From positions 1 through 15,963 of the forward strand of contig JAZQWT010000073.1 in assembly GCA_045632485.1 (NCBI GenBank): a stretch of DNA of 15,963 nucleotides, written 5' to 3'. The notes beneath the pieces are model-generated. The model saw only the letters and a program-made list of their open reading frames with translations. It was not told where the DNA came from and ran no database searches. Positions 1 through 8,860 of the stretch are shown here, piece by piece (the first letter of the stretch is position 1; every line of letters begins with the position of its first letter). This stretch comes from SIG575 sp045632485. GTDB taxonomy: Bacteria > Bacillota > Clostridia > Oscillospirales > Acutalibacteraceae. The position numbers were made by a program, and so were the translations under genes.

Positions 1-351
1 GAACTTCGCGGTGTAGGTATTATCAACGCACGAAGAATCTTTGGTATGGGAGCGGTTAAACTTACTGAAAAAATCGATATGGTTGTTCAGCTTGAACTGT
101 GGGATAACAAAAAAATCTACGACCGTTTAGGTCTTGAAGAGGAAAAAATGAACATTCTTGGTGTTGATGTTCCTGTTACAACAGTTCCCGTTAAACCCGG
201 TAGAAATCTTTCAATCATCATTGAAGCTGCCGCTATGAACAACAGACAGAAAAAAATGGGTTATAATGCTGCACGTGAACTTCTCCACAGTCTTGGTATG
301 ACAGATGTTATGCCGGACGAACAAGAGCTTGAAACGTGGCAAAAATCATAA
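1..351 (+). CDS. hprK: HPr kinase/phosphorylase, C-terminal part (5' end outside window)
   Basis: The open frame runs in from the left edge in frame 1 and encodes the last 116 residues before a TAA stop. It begins ELRGVGIINARRIFG, the conserved block after the nucleotide-binding core of HprK, followed by QLELWD, YDRLG, VPVKPGRNLSIIIEAAAMN and a KMGYNAA tail, all in the usual family order. HprK phosphorylates and dephosphorylates HPr on Ser46 in response to glycolytic intermediates and so controls CcpA-type carbon catabolite repression. The Walker A motif lies upstream of the window. The next gene, a glucokinase, starts 36 nt downstream, which fits a sugar-sensing role. An ATG at 46 is internal, not the start. 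Confidence 0.95.
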   Translation, partial: ELRGVGIINARRIFGMGAVKLTEKIDMVVQLELWDNKKIYDRLGLEEEKMNILGVDVPVTTVPVKPGRNLSIIIEAAAMNNRQKKMGYNAARELLHSLGMTDVMPDEQELETWQKS

Positions 352-387
352 AATGGATTAATAAACAAAATTACGGAGGTAATTAAA

Positions 388-1338
388 ATGTATAAAATTG
401 GTGTAGATCTTGGCGGAACAAATATTGCAGTAGGTGTAATCGATGAAAAATTCAACATCATCGGCAGAGGAACTGTTAAAACGAATGCTCCCAGACCTGC
501 TGCGGAAATTTTTGACGATATTAAAAAAGCGGTTGACATTGCACTTCAGGATGCGAAATTGACTCTTGATGATATTGAAACAATCGGTGTCGGTATTCCG
601 GGTTCAATTAATAAAACAACAGGTAAAATCGAATTTTCAAATAACCTTGATTTTCATATGGTACCTGCAAGAGATATGCTGAGCGAAAGACTTGGCGGTA
701 AAGATGTGTTTATCGATAACGATGCTAACTGTGCGGCTCTCGGTGAAGCATATGCAGGTGCAGGTAACGGCTGTAAAAACCTTGTTGCTGTAACTCTTGG
801 CACAGGTGTTGGCAGCGGTATTATCATTGACGGTAAACTTGTTTCAGGTATTGGTGATGCTGCAGGTGAGTGTGGTCACACAGTAATTTTCGCGGATGGT
901 ATTCAGTGCAATTGTGGCAGAAAAGGTTGTTGGGAAGCATATGCATCAGCAACTGCGCTTATCAGACAGACTAAAGAAAAAATGCTTGAAAACAAAGATA
1001 GTGTTATGTGGGAGCTCACAGGCGGTGATATCAACAGAGCAAGTGGCAGAACTGCTTGGGACGCTATGAGAAAAGGTGATAAAGCAGGTGCAGAAGTTGT
1101 TGATAAATATATCTGGTATGTTGCAATCGGTGTTGCAAATATTATAAATGCACTTCAGCCTGAAGTTGTATGCATTGGTGGCGGTATCAGTAATGAAAAA
1201 GACAATCTTATCGTTCCTCTTACTGAAAAAATACACAAAGAAGTATACAACAAGCAGTTTGACAGAAGCACAAAAATCTGCGTAGCAGAACTTAAAAACG
1301 ATGCCGGTATTATCGGCGCTGCTCTTCTTGAGAGATAA
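388..1338 (+). CDS. glcK: ROK-family glucokinase
   Basis: This 316-residue protein has the usual length for an ROK sugar kinase, which phosphorylates glucose at C6 using ATP in the cytoplasm. Visible motifs are the N-terminal phosphate-binding loop DLGGTN (residues 7-12), the catalytic block DNDANCAALGEA (D112 as likely base), the GTGVGSGIIIDG phosphate-2 loop, GECGH with H164, and the ROK zinc cysteines C174, C176 and C181 in CNCGRKGC. The EAYAS segment after the zinc site is typical of glucokinases rather than ROK repressors, and there is no N-terminal HTH. A strong GGAGGT ribosome site lies 7 nt before the ATG. It sits between hprK and murB in the same direction. Specificity for glucose rather than another hexose or an amino sugar is inferred from family resemblance. 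Confidence 0.93.
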   Translation: MYKIGVDLGGTNIAVGVIDEKFNIIGRGTVKTNAPRPAAEIFDDIKKAVDIALQDAKLTLDDIETIGVGIPGSINKTTGKIEFSNNLDFHMVPARDMLSERLGGKDVFIDNDANCAALGEAYAGAGNGCKNLVAVTLGTGVGSGIIIDGKLVSGIGDAAGECGHTVIFADGIQCNCGRKGCWEAYASATALIRQTKEKMLENKDSVMWELTGGDINRASGRTAWDAMRKGDKAGAEVVDKYIWYVAIGVANIINALQPEVVCIGGGISNEKDNLIVPLTEKIHKEVYNKQFDRSTKICVAELKNDAGIIGAALLER

Positions 1339-1362
1339 ATAGATTTAATTCTGGAGGTTTTC

Positions 1363-2268
1363 ATGGAATATTCTGAAAAGATTTTTGATTTCGGTGATAA
1401 ATTTAACGGTGAAATCAAAACGGATGTCCCGATGAAGATGTATTCAAGCTTCAAAACAGGCGGTAATGCAAAAGTTATGCTTTGCCCCAAAGATGAAAAA
1501 TCACTTTTGGAAGCTGTAAAAAAATGTAAGGAAAATAATATTACACCTGTTATACTCGGTAACGGTAGTAATATTTTAGTGAGTGATGACGGCATCGATA
1601 ATGTCGTGATTCATTTAAGTAAAGGTTTTGATGAAATAAAACTTCTTGACGATACAACTATTTATTGTCAGGCGGGTTGCAGTCTTATGAAACTTTGCCG
1701 TTTCGCGCTTGAAAATTCACTTTCAGGACTTGAATTTGCTTATGGTATTCCCGGCACTGTCGGTGGTGCAATGTATATGAATGCAGGTGCATACGGCGGT
1801 GAAATGAAAGATGTTGCTGTTAGTTGCGACTATATCACTTTCGGTGGTGATAAAGGCACTTTATTCAATAAGGAAATGGAACTTTCATACAGGAACAGTG
1901 TTTTTGTTGACAGCGATAAGATTATCATGTCTGCTGTTTTTAAACTTGAAAAAGGCAGTAAGACTGAAATAGAAAACAAAATGAACGAACTTATGGGCAA
2001 GAGAAAGGCAAAGCAGCCTATTGAATATCCTAGCGCTGGCAGTACGTTCAAAAGACCTGAAGGACATTTTGCAGGTCAGCTTATTGAAGAGTGCGGTTTG
2101 CGCGGAAAGTTTATTGGCGGCGCTCAGGTTAGCGAAAAGCATTGCGGTTTTATTATAAATAAAAACAATGCAACATCAGCTGATATAATGGATTTGATTG
2201 AATTTGTCCGCGACGAGGTTTTAGAACAAAAGGGTATTCTCTTAGAAACGGAAGTTAAGTTTTTATAA
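1363..2268 (+). CDS. murB: UDP-N-acetylenolpyruvoylglucosamine reductase (MurB)
   Basis: MurB is the FAD-dependent enzyme that reduces UDP-GlcNAc-enolpyruvate to UDP-MurNAc with NADPH, the second committed step of peptidoglycan synthesis. At 301 residues it matches the shorter Gram-positive type. Motifs seen are SSFKTGG (28-34), the FAD-binding LGNGSNILVSDDG (65-77), AYGIPGTVGGAMYMNAGAYGGE (126-147), SYRNS with the conserved R177, SAGSTFKRP with S227 as the proton-donating serine, and LLETEV with E297 near the C terminus. GGAGG lies 5 nt before the ATG, and the gap to glcK is 24 nt. The next gene, rapZ, starts 14 nt after the stop, so the pair is almost certainly cotranscribed. Confidence 0.97.
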   Translation: MEYSEKIFDFGDKFNGEIKTDVPMKMYSSFKTGGNAKVMLCPKDEKSLLEAVKKCKENNITPVILGNGSNILVSDDGIDNVVIHLSKGFDEIKLLDDTTIYCQAGCSLMKLCRFALENSLSGLEFAYGIPGTVGGAMYMNAGAYGGEMKDVAVSCDYITFGGDKGTLFNKEMELSYRNSVFVDSDKIIMSAVFKLEKGSKTEIENKMNELMGKRKAKQPIEYPSAGSTFKRPEGHFAGQLIEECGLRGKFIGGAQVSEKHCGFIINKNNATSADIMDLIEFVRDEVLEQKGILLETEVKFL

Positions 2269-2282
2269 TTCAGGTGTAGGTA

Positions 2283-3140
2283 ATGGAAGTTTTAATTGTA
2301 ACCGGAATGTCCGGCGCCGGAAAATCAAATGCAGTAAATGCTCTGGAGGATATCGGATATTTTTGTGCCGATAATATTCCTCCTACGCTCCTTCCTGCCT
2401 TTCTTAAAGAGGTAAAAGAAAGTGATGAGGCTGAAAAGGTTGCAGTTGTAATGGATATGAGAGCCGGTCTTTCTTTTTCAAATCTTATTACTGTGCTTGA
2501 TAAAGCAAAAATCAGTAATTATAAATTCAAAATACTTTTTATTGATGCAGATGATGATGTCCTGATCAGAAGATTTAAAGAGACAAGACGCCTTCATCCG
2601 CTTATCAATAAAGACTCTACACTTTCTGTTACTGATGCTGTTACAATGGAAAGGCAACATCTTCAAGCTGCAAAGAACATTGCTGATATTGTAATAGACA
2701 GTACAAATCTTTCTGTTACACAGCTGAGAAACAGGGTAAAAGATACATTTATATCACGTCCTGAAGAATCTTTTGTTATTAACTTTATTTCTTTCGGCTA
2801 TAAACATGGTATTCCACGTGACTGTGACTTTGTTTTTGACCTACGCGGGCTTGTGAACCCTTATTATGTACCTGATTTACGCGATAAAACCGGTCTTGAT
2901 AAAGAGGTTCGTGATTTTGTTATGTGTGATGAAAACAGTCAGAAACTTAAAAATATGCTCGAAGAATTTTTGTTGTTTATACTTCCTCTTTCAAAAAACG
3001 AGGGCAAAAGTCAGCTTATAATCGGTTTCGGTTGTACAGGCGGACATCATCGTTCTGTTACTTTTGCTGAAATTTTTAATGATTTTATGGATTCGTTGGG
3101 GTATAGAACAACTGTACACCACAGAGACTGTCTTAAATAA
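2283..3140 (+). CDS. rapZ: RapZ/YvcJ-family nucleotide-binding protein
   Basis: This 285-residue protein has an N-terminal P-loop GMSGAGKS (residues 8-15) followed by the family segment ALEDIGYFCADNIPP. The C-terminal half carries FGYKHGIPRDCDFVFDLRG...NPYYVPDLRDKTGLD (171-205) and GFGCTGGHHRSV (248-259), which is the RapZ signature. In Escherichia coli RapZ senses GlcN6P and steers RNase E to the small RNA GlmZ. In Bacillus the homologue YvcJ hydrolyses ATP/GTP and affects competence, and no GlmZ system is known there, so the target in this organism is open. It sits directly between murB (14 nt gap) and whiA (15 nt gap), the usual Firmicutes neighbourhood, except that yvcK is not present. 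Confidence 0.95.
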   Translation: MEVLIVTGMSGAGKSNAVNALEDIGYFCADNIPPTLLPAFLKEVKESDEAEKVAVVMDMRAGLSFSNLITVLDKAKISNYKFKILFIDADDDVLIRRFKETRRLHPLINKDSTLSVTDAVTMERQHLQAAKNIADIVIDSTNLSVTQLRNRVKDTFISRPEESFVINFISFGYKHGIPRDCDFVFDLRGLVNPYYVPDLRDKTGLDKEVRDFVMCDENSQKLKNMLEEFLLFILPLSKNEGKSQLIIGFGCTGGHHRSVTFAEIFNDFMDSLGYRTTVHHRDCLK

Positions 3141-3155
3141 ATTTGGGGGATTTTT

Positions 3156-4049
3156 ATGTCTTTTTCACAGGATGTGAAAAGTGAATTAGCTCTGCTTACG
3201 GATTTGTCAGACTGCTGCATGAAAGCACAAGCCTATGGAATGTTGCTTTTTGGTAAGTATTACAGCCAGTCACGGATTGGTTTGCTTACGGAAAATAAAA
3301 ATGTTGCAAATGCATATTCAGTTTTTTCTAAGGAAGTCTGCGGCATAAAGCCGAGAATGACAAAAACAAAAGCAGGAAATTATTCATTATCTGTTGTTCT
3401 GCAAAGCGATATAATAAAAATTATGCGCTTTTTTGGCCAGAGTAAGCAGGATATTGCTTTACGTATAAATCGTGCTAATTTTGAAGATGATTGTTGCTAT
3501 TCGGCTTTTTTAAGAGGCGTTTTCCTCTCTTGCGGTACAATTGCAGACCCTATGAAAAACTATCATCTTGAATTTGTTATCCCTTTCCTCAAACTTACCA
3601 ACGATTTTATGACGCTTCTCGGTGATATGGGATTGTCACCTAAAATGGTTGAAAGAGGTAATTCGTATGTTGTATATTTTAAAGATAGTGAAAATATAGA
3701 AGATTTTCTTACTCTTATCGGTGCTGCAGCAAGTTCTCTTGAACTTATGGGTGTTAAAATGATGAAAGATGTAAGAAACAAAATCAACAGGCAGATTAAT
3801 TTTGAAACTGCCAATATTTCCAGAACAGTAAACGCTGCAATGGCTCAGATTGCAGCGATAGAAAAAATAGAAAAAACAATGGGACTTTCTTGGCTTCCTG
3901 AGCAATTAAGAGAAATTGCAATTATCCGAAAGGACAACCCCGATATGTCCCTTGATGAGATAAGAAATGAGCTTGACGGTGAAATTTCACGTTCAGGCGT
4001 TAATCACAGATTAAATAAGTTGATTAAAATTGCAGACGAATTAGATTAG
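3156..4049 (+). CDS. whiA: DNA-binding protein WhiA
   Basis: The protein is 297 residues long. The N terminus MSFSQDVKSELALL is the WhiA signature, followed by the LAGLIDADG-like fold region (LRGVFLSCGTIADPMKNYHLEF). The C-terminal HTH domain (about 251-297) ends in DGEISRSGVNHRLNKL, the most conserved part of the family. WhiA controls sporulation genes in Streptomyces, while in Bacillus and other Firmicutes it affects cell division and chromosome segregation. A GGGGGA ribosome site precedes the ATG. It lies between rapZ and dnaE with gaps of 15 and 10 nt. The dnaE ribosome site overlaps the whiA stop codon, which suggests coupled translation. Confidence 0.96.
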   Translation: MSFSQDVKSELALLTDLSDCCMKAQAYGMLLFGKYYSQSRIGLLTENKNVANAYSVFSKEVCGIKPRMTKTKAGNYSLSVVLQSDIIKIMRFFGQSKQDIALRINRANFEDDCCYSAFLRGVFLSCGTIADPMKNYHLEFVIPFLKLTNDFMTLLGDMGLSPKMVERGNSYVVYFKDSENIEDFLTLIGAAASSLELMGVKMMKDVRNKINRQINFETANISRTVNAAMAQIAAIEKIEKTMGLSWLPEQLREIAIIRKDNPDMSLDEIRNELDGEISRSGVNHRLNKLIKIADELD

Positions 4050-4059
4050 GAGATTCACA

Positions 4060-7000
4060 ATGGGATTTACTCACTTACATCTTCACAGTGAATATAGTTT
4101 GCTTGACGGAGCGTGTAAAATAGGAGAAGTTATTAATCGCGCTGTTGAGCTTGGTCAGTCATCTGTTGCAATAACGGACCATGGTGTTATGTATGGTGCA
4201 ATTGATTTCTATAAAAAAGCTAAATCTGCAGGAATAAAACCTATAATCGGATGCGAAGTTTATGTTGCTCCCAGAAGTCTCGATAAAAAAGAAAAAGCTT
4301 TTGATGCTGAAAGATATCACCTTGTTTTACTTTGTAAAAACGAAACAGGGTATAAAAACCTCATAAAAATGGTTTCCGAAAGCTGGACACGCGGGTTTTA
4401 TGGTAAACCGAGAATAGATAAGTCTCTCCTTGAAAAATATCATGAGGGACTTATTGCTTTATCTGCATGTCTTGCCGGAGAAATACCACGTGCTATTCTT
4501 GCTAATGATATTGACACTGCTGTTGAAAAGGCAATGTGGTATAAAACAATTTTCGGTGACGATTTTTATCTTGAAATTCAGAACCACTCTCTGCAGGATG
4601 AATTACGTGTTGTCAGCGGAATGAGAACTGTTTCTAAAAAAACAGGGATCCCTCTTGTTGCGACAAATGATACTCATTATGTAAGAAAAGAAGATGCTAA
4701 AGTTCAGGAAGTTTTACTTTGTATTCAGACGAATAACACTGTAGGTACTCCCACTGGTATGAGTTTTGAAACAGATGAATTTTATCTTAAAAGTTACGAT
4801 GAAATGTGCGAAGCTTTTCCTGATGATATTGATGCAATTGAAATAACACAGGAAATCGCAGATAAATGCAATCTTGAATTTGAATTCGGTAATACAAAAC
4901 TGCCTCATTTTGAAGTACCTGATAATGTAGACCACTTTGAATACTTCAAAAAGCAGTGTTTTAACGGTTTAGTTAAAAGATATGGCGAGAATTATCCTGA
5001 AGAATACGAAGAAAGGCTTTTGTATGAGCTTGAAACGATAAATAAAATGGGATATACCGACTATTATCTCATAGTGCACGATTTCATTGATTATGCGAAA
5101 AAGCATGATATACCTGTAGGTCCCGGCAGAGGTTCTGGTGCAGGTTCTCTTGCTGCATATTGTATCGGCATTACGGGCATTGACCCAATGAAATACAGCC
5201 TGATTTTTGAACGTTTTCTTAACCCTGAAAGAGTAACTATGCCGGATTTTGACGTTGACTTCTGTTATGTTAAACGAGGACAAGTTATAGATTATGTTAT
5301 AAATAAATATGGTTATGACCACGTAGCACAGATTGTAACTTTCGGTACAATGGCTGCACGTGCTGCAATACGTGATGTGGGACGTGCTTTAGGTATGTCT
5401 TATGCAACAGTTGACAAAGTTGCAAAACTTATTCCGAGAGAGCTTAATATCACTATTGATGCTGCTCTTGATATGTCACCGGATCTTGTGGAGATTTATA
5501 ATTCAGATGCAGAAGTAAAGATACTTATTGACACTGCAAAAAGTGTTGAAGGTATGCCGAGGCATGCATCAACCCATGCGGCAGGTGTTGTAATCACGCG
5601 TGATGCAGTTGACAGTTATGTTCCGTTAGCACTGAATGATAATGCAGTTGTAACACAGTTTACAATGACAACTCTTGAAGAATTAGGCCTTCTTAAAATT
5701 GACTTTCTCGGTCTGCGTTATCTTACTGTTATTGACAATGCAGAAAAAGCAGTTAAAAAGAAACACCCTGATTTTGATATAGAAAAAATTAATTTAAAAG
5801 ATAAAAAGACTTTTGAACTTTTCTCAAAAGGTCTTACTGATGGTATTTTCCAGCTTGAGTCCGGTGGTATGAAAAGTGTTCTCACTCAACTTAAACCCGA
5901 TTCTATTGAAGATATTATCGCTGTTATTTCACTTTATCGACCGGGACCCATGAAATCTATCCCGACTTATATTGAAAACAGGCATAATCCTGAAAAAATC
6001 AGATATTCTACACCGCTTCTTAAAGATATTCTTGATGTTACTTACGGGTGTATTGTGTACCAGGAACAGGTTATGCAGATTTTCAGAAAGCTTGCCGGTT
6101 ATTCGTTCGGCAGAGCTGATATTGTAAGACGTGCGATGAGCAAGAAAAAGCACGATGTTATGGAAAAAGAACGTAAAAATTTCATTTACGGTCTTATAAA
6201 TGACGACGGCACCATCGAATGTAAAGGTGCAATAAATAACGGCGTAGATGAGAACACTGCAAATGAAATATTTGACACAATGTCTGATTTTTCGCAATAT
6301 GCTTTCAACAAATCGCATGCAGCAGCTTATGCATTTTTAGCATACAGAACAGCTTATCTTAAAGCACATTATCCAAACGAATATTTTGCAGCACTTATAA
6401 GCAGTGTGCTTGAGGATTCAAATAAAGTTTCCGGTTATATTTCCGAATGTAACCGTCTCGGAATTAAAATTATTCCACCTGATGTAAATGTAGGATACGA
6501 TGATTTTACTGTTGAAGGTAATAACATCCTGTTTGGTATGCTTGCAATCAAAAATCTTGGCAGAAATGCTATTAAGGCGATTATCCGCGAGCGTGAAGAT
6601 TGCGGAAAATTTGAATCATTCTCATCTTTCTGTTTCAGAATGTATGGTAAAGATCTGAACAGAAGGGCTATTGAAGCACTAATTTATAGTGGTGCCCTTG
6701 ATTCTCTTGGCTTAAATCGTCGTCAGATGATTACAATTCTACCTGAAGTTATGGCGCAGGCAGAAACTGACGGGAAAATTCTTGCGAGCGGTCAGATGGG
6801 ACTTTTTGGCGATGAGGTTGAACTTTTTGAGATAAAAACACCTGAATTGCCTGAGTATGAATTTTCAGATAAACTTGCTTTTGAAAAAGAATATACCGGC
6901 ATTTATATTTCAGGTCATCCTTTGGTGCATTATGATGAAATAAAAAAAGCGTTGAAGGCCGACAGCATCGGCCAAATCATCAGAGAAACTTCACCTGATA

Positions 7001-7533
7001 GTGAAACAAAAATTAATCTGTATCGCGATAATACACGTGTAAACATTCTGGCAATAGTAACATCTGTTAAAAAGAAAGTTACAAAAAATAATGATACAAT
7101 GGCATTCCTTACTGTTGAAGATACTGATGCGAGTATGGAAGTTATAGTTTTTGCCAAGAATTATATTGATTATAATAATTTGCTGTCCGTGGGTAACGTG
7201 CTTTTAATTGGCGGAAGGCTTTCAATCCGCGAAGATGAAGATTGTAAACTTGTTTGTGAAAATATTACTATTCCACCGGAAAAAGTGAATATTCAGCCTG
7301 AAAAGCAAAAAGCAAACAAAGGAATTTATTTCAGGCTGAAAAACAGAGATTGTGATGAATATAAAAAAATCCAGCACGTGCTTGATGTTTTTGATGGTAA
7401 CATGCCTGTCTATTATTATTTCACTGATGAAAACAAGCTTGTCCGCCATCATTCAAGATTGTGTGATATCAACGATTCTATGTTAAAAGAATTAAAAAGA
7501 ATTGTCGGTGAAGAGAATATAGGCATAAAATAA
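4060..7533 (+). CDS. dnaE: DNA polymerase III alpha subunit, DnaE type
   Basis: This 1157-residue protein is the DnaE form of the replicative polymerase, not PolC: it starts with the PHP domain (THLHLHSEYSLLDGA, residues 4-17) and has no inserted exonuclease. The polymerase core shows PVGPGRGSGAGSLAAY, the catalytic PDFDVDF (395-401), and the third metal-binding aspartate D548 in LKIDFLGLR. The fingers region has YRPGPM and YQEQVMQI, and SQYAFNKSHAAAYA follows. A helix-hairpin-helix-like stretch lies before an OB-fold (about 993-1070, VNILAIVTSVKK...). In most Firmicutes DnaE extends primers and hands over to PolC. Whether PolC is present cannot be seen here. AGGAG overlaps the whiA stop. No convincing terminator follows, only a weak AT hairpin near 7569-7585. 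Confidence 0.97.
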   Translation: MGFTHLHLHSEYSLLDGACKIGEVINRAVELGQSSVAITDHGVMYGAIDFYKKAKSAGIKPIIGCEVYVAPRSLDKKEKAFDAERYHLVLLCKNETGYKNLIKMVSESWTRGFYGKPRIDKSLLEKYHEGLIALSACLAGEIPRAILANDIDTAVEKAMWYKTIFGDDFYLEIQNHSLQDELRVVSGMRTVSKKTGIPLVATNDTHYVRKEDAKVQEVLLCIQTNNTVGTPTGMSFETDEFYLKSYDEMCEAFPDDIDAIEITQEIADKCNLEFEFGNTKLPHFEVPDNVDHFEYFKKQCFNGLVKRYGENYPEEYEERLLYELETINKMGYTDYYLIVHDFIDYAKKHDIPVGPGRGSGAGSLAAYCIGITGIDPMKYSLIFERFLNPERVTMPDFDVDFCYVKRGQVIDYVINKYGYDHVAQIVTFGTMAARAAIRDVGRALGMSYATVDKVAKLIPRELNITIDAALDMSPDLVEIYNSDAEVKILIDTAKSVEGMPRHASTHAAGVVITRDAVDSYVPLALNDNAVVTQFTMTTLEELGLLKIDFLGLRYLTVIDNAEKAVKKKHPDFDIEKINLKDKKTFELFSKGLTDGIFQLESGGMKSVLTQLKPDSIEDIIAVISLYRPGPMKSIPTYIENRHNPEKIRYSTPLLKDILDVTYGCIVYQEQVMQIFRKLAGYSFGRADIVRRAMSKKKHDVMEKERKNFIYGLINDDGTIECKGAINNGVDENTANEIFDTMSDFSQYAFNKSHAAAYAFLAYRTAYLKAHYPNEYFAALISSVLEDSNKVSGYISECNRLGIKIIPPDVNVGYDDFTVEGNNILFGMLAIKNLGRNAIKAIIREREDCGKFESFSSFCFRMYGKDLNRRAIEALIYSGALDSLGLNRRQMITILPEVMAQAETDGKILASGQMGLFGDEVELFEIKTPELPEYEFSDKLAFEKEYTGIYISGHPLVHYDEIKKALKADSIGQIIRETSPDSETKINLYRDNTRVNILAIVTSVKKKVTKNNDTMAFLTVEDTDASMEVIVFAKNYIDYNNLLSVGNVLLIGGRLSIREDEDCKLVCENITIPPEKVNIQPEKQKANKGIYFRLKNRDCDEYKKIQHVLDVFDGNMPVYYYFTDENKLVRHHSRLCDINDSMLKELKRIVGEENIGIK

Positions 7534-7596
7534 AATGAGCAGAGCAGTATAAACTATTAATAATTAATAAAATTTAGAAAATTTTGTAAAAAAGAC

Positions 7597-7625
7597 TTGA
7601 ACTTTGTTGGATATTAGTTTATCAT
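7597..7625 (+). promoter_or_regulatory. Probable sigma-A promoter of pfkA
   Basis: A -35 box TTGAAC (7597-7602) is followed by a 17-nt spacer and a -10 box TATCAT (7620-7625). The pfkA ribosome site AAGGGG is at 7646-7651, 9 nt before its ATG, giving a short AT-rich leader. The 127-nt gap after dnaE contrasts with the 10-36 nt gaps upstream, which supports a new transcription start here. Confidence 0.65.
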
Positions 7626-7660
7626 ATTAACAATATTTTTTAATCAAGGGGACATATATA

Positions 7661-8620
7661 ATGAAAACTATCGGTGTTTTGACAAGCGGCGGTGACGCAC
7701 CGGGTATGAACGCTTGTATTCGTGCGGTTGTAAGAACAGCGTGCGAAAATGGTATGAAAGTATACGGCATCAACCGTGGCTACAATGGTCTTATGGAAGA
7801 TGATATGTTTGAAATGGATTTAAGAACTGTTTCAGACGTTATTGACAGAGGCGGTACATTCCTTTGTTCAGCAAGAAGCCTTAACTTTAAAACTGAAGAA
7901 GGTATGCAGGCTGCTATTGATGTTTGTCAGAAAAGAGGAATTGAAGGCATTGTTGTTATCGGTGGTGACGGTTCATTCAGAGGTGCAAGAGATTTATCTT
8001 TAAGAGGAATTCCCTGTATCGGTGTTCCCGGCACAATTGATAATGATATTGCATGCACAGATTACACAATCGGTTTTGACACATGTCTTAACACTATTAT
8101 GGAAGCAATTGACAGAATCCGTGACACATCTGAATCACACGACAGATGCACAGTTGTTGAAGTAATGGGAAGAAGTGCAGGTTATCTCGCTCTTGAAGGT
8201 GGTATTGCAGTAGGTGCTACTTACATTATCGTTCCTGAGAAACCCTATGACCTTACAGATGTAATTAACAGAATGAAGAAAACTCTCAAAACAGGTAAGA
8301 GACATTTTGTTATCGTTGTTGCTGAGGGTATCGGCGGTGTTGCAAATCTTGCAAAGAGAATTGAAGAAGAAACAGGTGTTGAATGCCGTTCATCAATTCT
8401 TGGTCACATTCAGCGTGGTGGTTCACCTACAGTACGTGACAGAGTTATGGCAAGTATTATGGGTAACAAGGCTGTTAAACTTCTTATGAATGGCATAGGA
8501 AACCGTGTTATTGCTGTTAAAAAAGACGAAATTGTTGATTATGACATCTTTGAAGCCCTTCAGATGAAAAAGTCACTCAACGACGAATACTATCAGATTG
8601 CTCACGAAATTTCCATCTGA
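7661..8620 (+). CDS. pfkA: ATP-dependent 6-phosphofructokinase
   Basis: This cytoplasmic enzyme commits fructose 6-phosphate to glycolysis using ATP. At 319 residues it has the exact length class of bacterial PfkA. Motifs seen are GVLTSGGDAPGMN (5-17, ATP-binding), GGDGS (101-105), PGTIDND (123-129) with catalytic D127, EVMGRSAGYLAL (167-178) for F6P binding, and GHIQRGGSPT further on. Glycines at 104 and 124 mark the ATP-using form; pyrophosphate-using relatives have Asp and Lys there. It has its own promoter and a strong terminator, so it appears monocistronic, without the pyruvate kinase gene that often follows pfkA in Firmicutes. Its product influences HprK activity, whose gene opens this window. 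Confidence 0.98.
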   Translation: MKTIGVLTSGGDAPGMNACIRAVVRTACENGMKVYGINRGYNGLMEDDMFEMDLRTVSDVIDRGGTFLCSARSLNFKTEEGMQAAIDVCQKRGIEGIVVIGGDGSFRGARDLSLRGIPCIGVPGTIDNDIACTDYTIGFDTCLNTIMEAIDRIRDTSESHDRCTVVEVMGRSAGYLALEGGIAVGATYIIVPEKPYDLTDVINRMKKTLKTGKRHFVIVVAEGIGGVANLAKRIEEETGVECRSSILGHIQRGGSPTVRDRVMASIMGNKAVKLLMNGIGNRVIAVKKDEIVDYDIFEALQMKKSLNDEYYQIAHEISI

Positions 8621-8645
8621 TCACACCATAAAATATAATTTTTAT

Positions 8646-8683
8646 AAAAACGCTTTTTCTTTTCGAGATGAAAAAGCGTTTTT
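8646..8683 (+). terminator. Rho-independent terminator of pfkA
   Basis: Arms AAAAACGCTTTTTC (8646-8659) and GAAAAAGCGTTTTT (8670-8683) form a perfect 14-bp stem with a 10-nt loop. The T-rich tail continues to about 8690. The stem starts 25 nt after the pfkA stop. Confidence 0.9.
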
Positions 8684-8783
8684 TATTTTTGTATATGTAC
8701 TTTAGTCTTTTCTCCCTCTCGGACTCTATTGGATTGAATTGCTGATAATATTAAATCTGTCCGTACAATATCTTTTTATATAG

Positions 8784-8839
8784 GACAAGTAATTACTTTG
8801 TCATAACATTTCTTTGTATGGCATATTATTTACAAAGAA
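8784..8839. repeat. Two adjacent dyad symmetries upstream of the SipL-like gene
   Basis: First, GACAA-GTAATTAC-T-TTGTC (8784-8802) is palindromic except for one extra T and has an 8-bp perfect core. Second, TTCTTTGTA (8810-8818) and TACAAAGAA (8831-8839) are perfect 9-bp inverted arms separated by 12 nt that contain the candidate -10 box. Either could be a regulator site; the second could also fold as an RNA hairpin just before the ribosome site. The rest of 8691-8783 is AT-rich with no recognisable element. Confidence 0.45.
8800..8829 (+). promoter_or_regulatory. Candidate sporulation sigma-E-type promoter of the SipL-like gene
   Basis: TCATAAC (8801-8807) resembles the sigma-E -35 consensus KMATATT at five of seven positions. 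After a 14-nt spacer, CATATTAT (8822-8829) matches the -10 consensus CATACAHT at six of eight. No well-spaced sigma-A pair is as good in this gap. In Clostridioides difficile sipL is expressed in the mother cell under sigma-E, so the assignment fits the gene behind it. The match is imperfect and was judged by eye. Confidence 0.4.
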
Positions 8840-8860
8840 TTTATAAAAGGAGCTGTATGT

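Noticed and set aside
7569..7585. AAAATTT/AAATTTT hairpin after dnaE as a terminator
   Set aside because: The stem is 7 bp of A-T only and has no proper T run after it, too weak to call.
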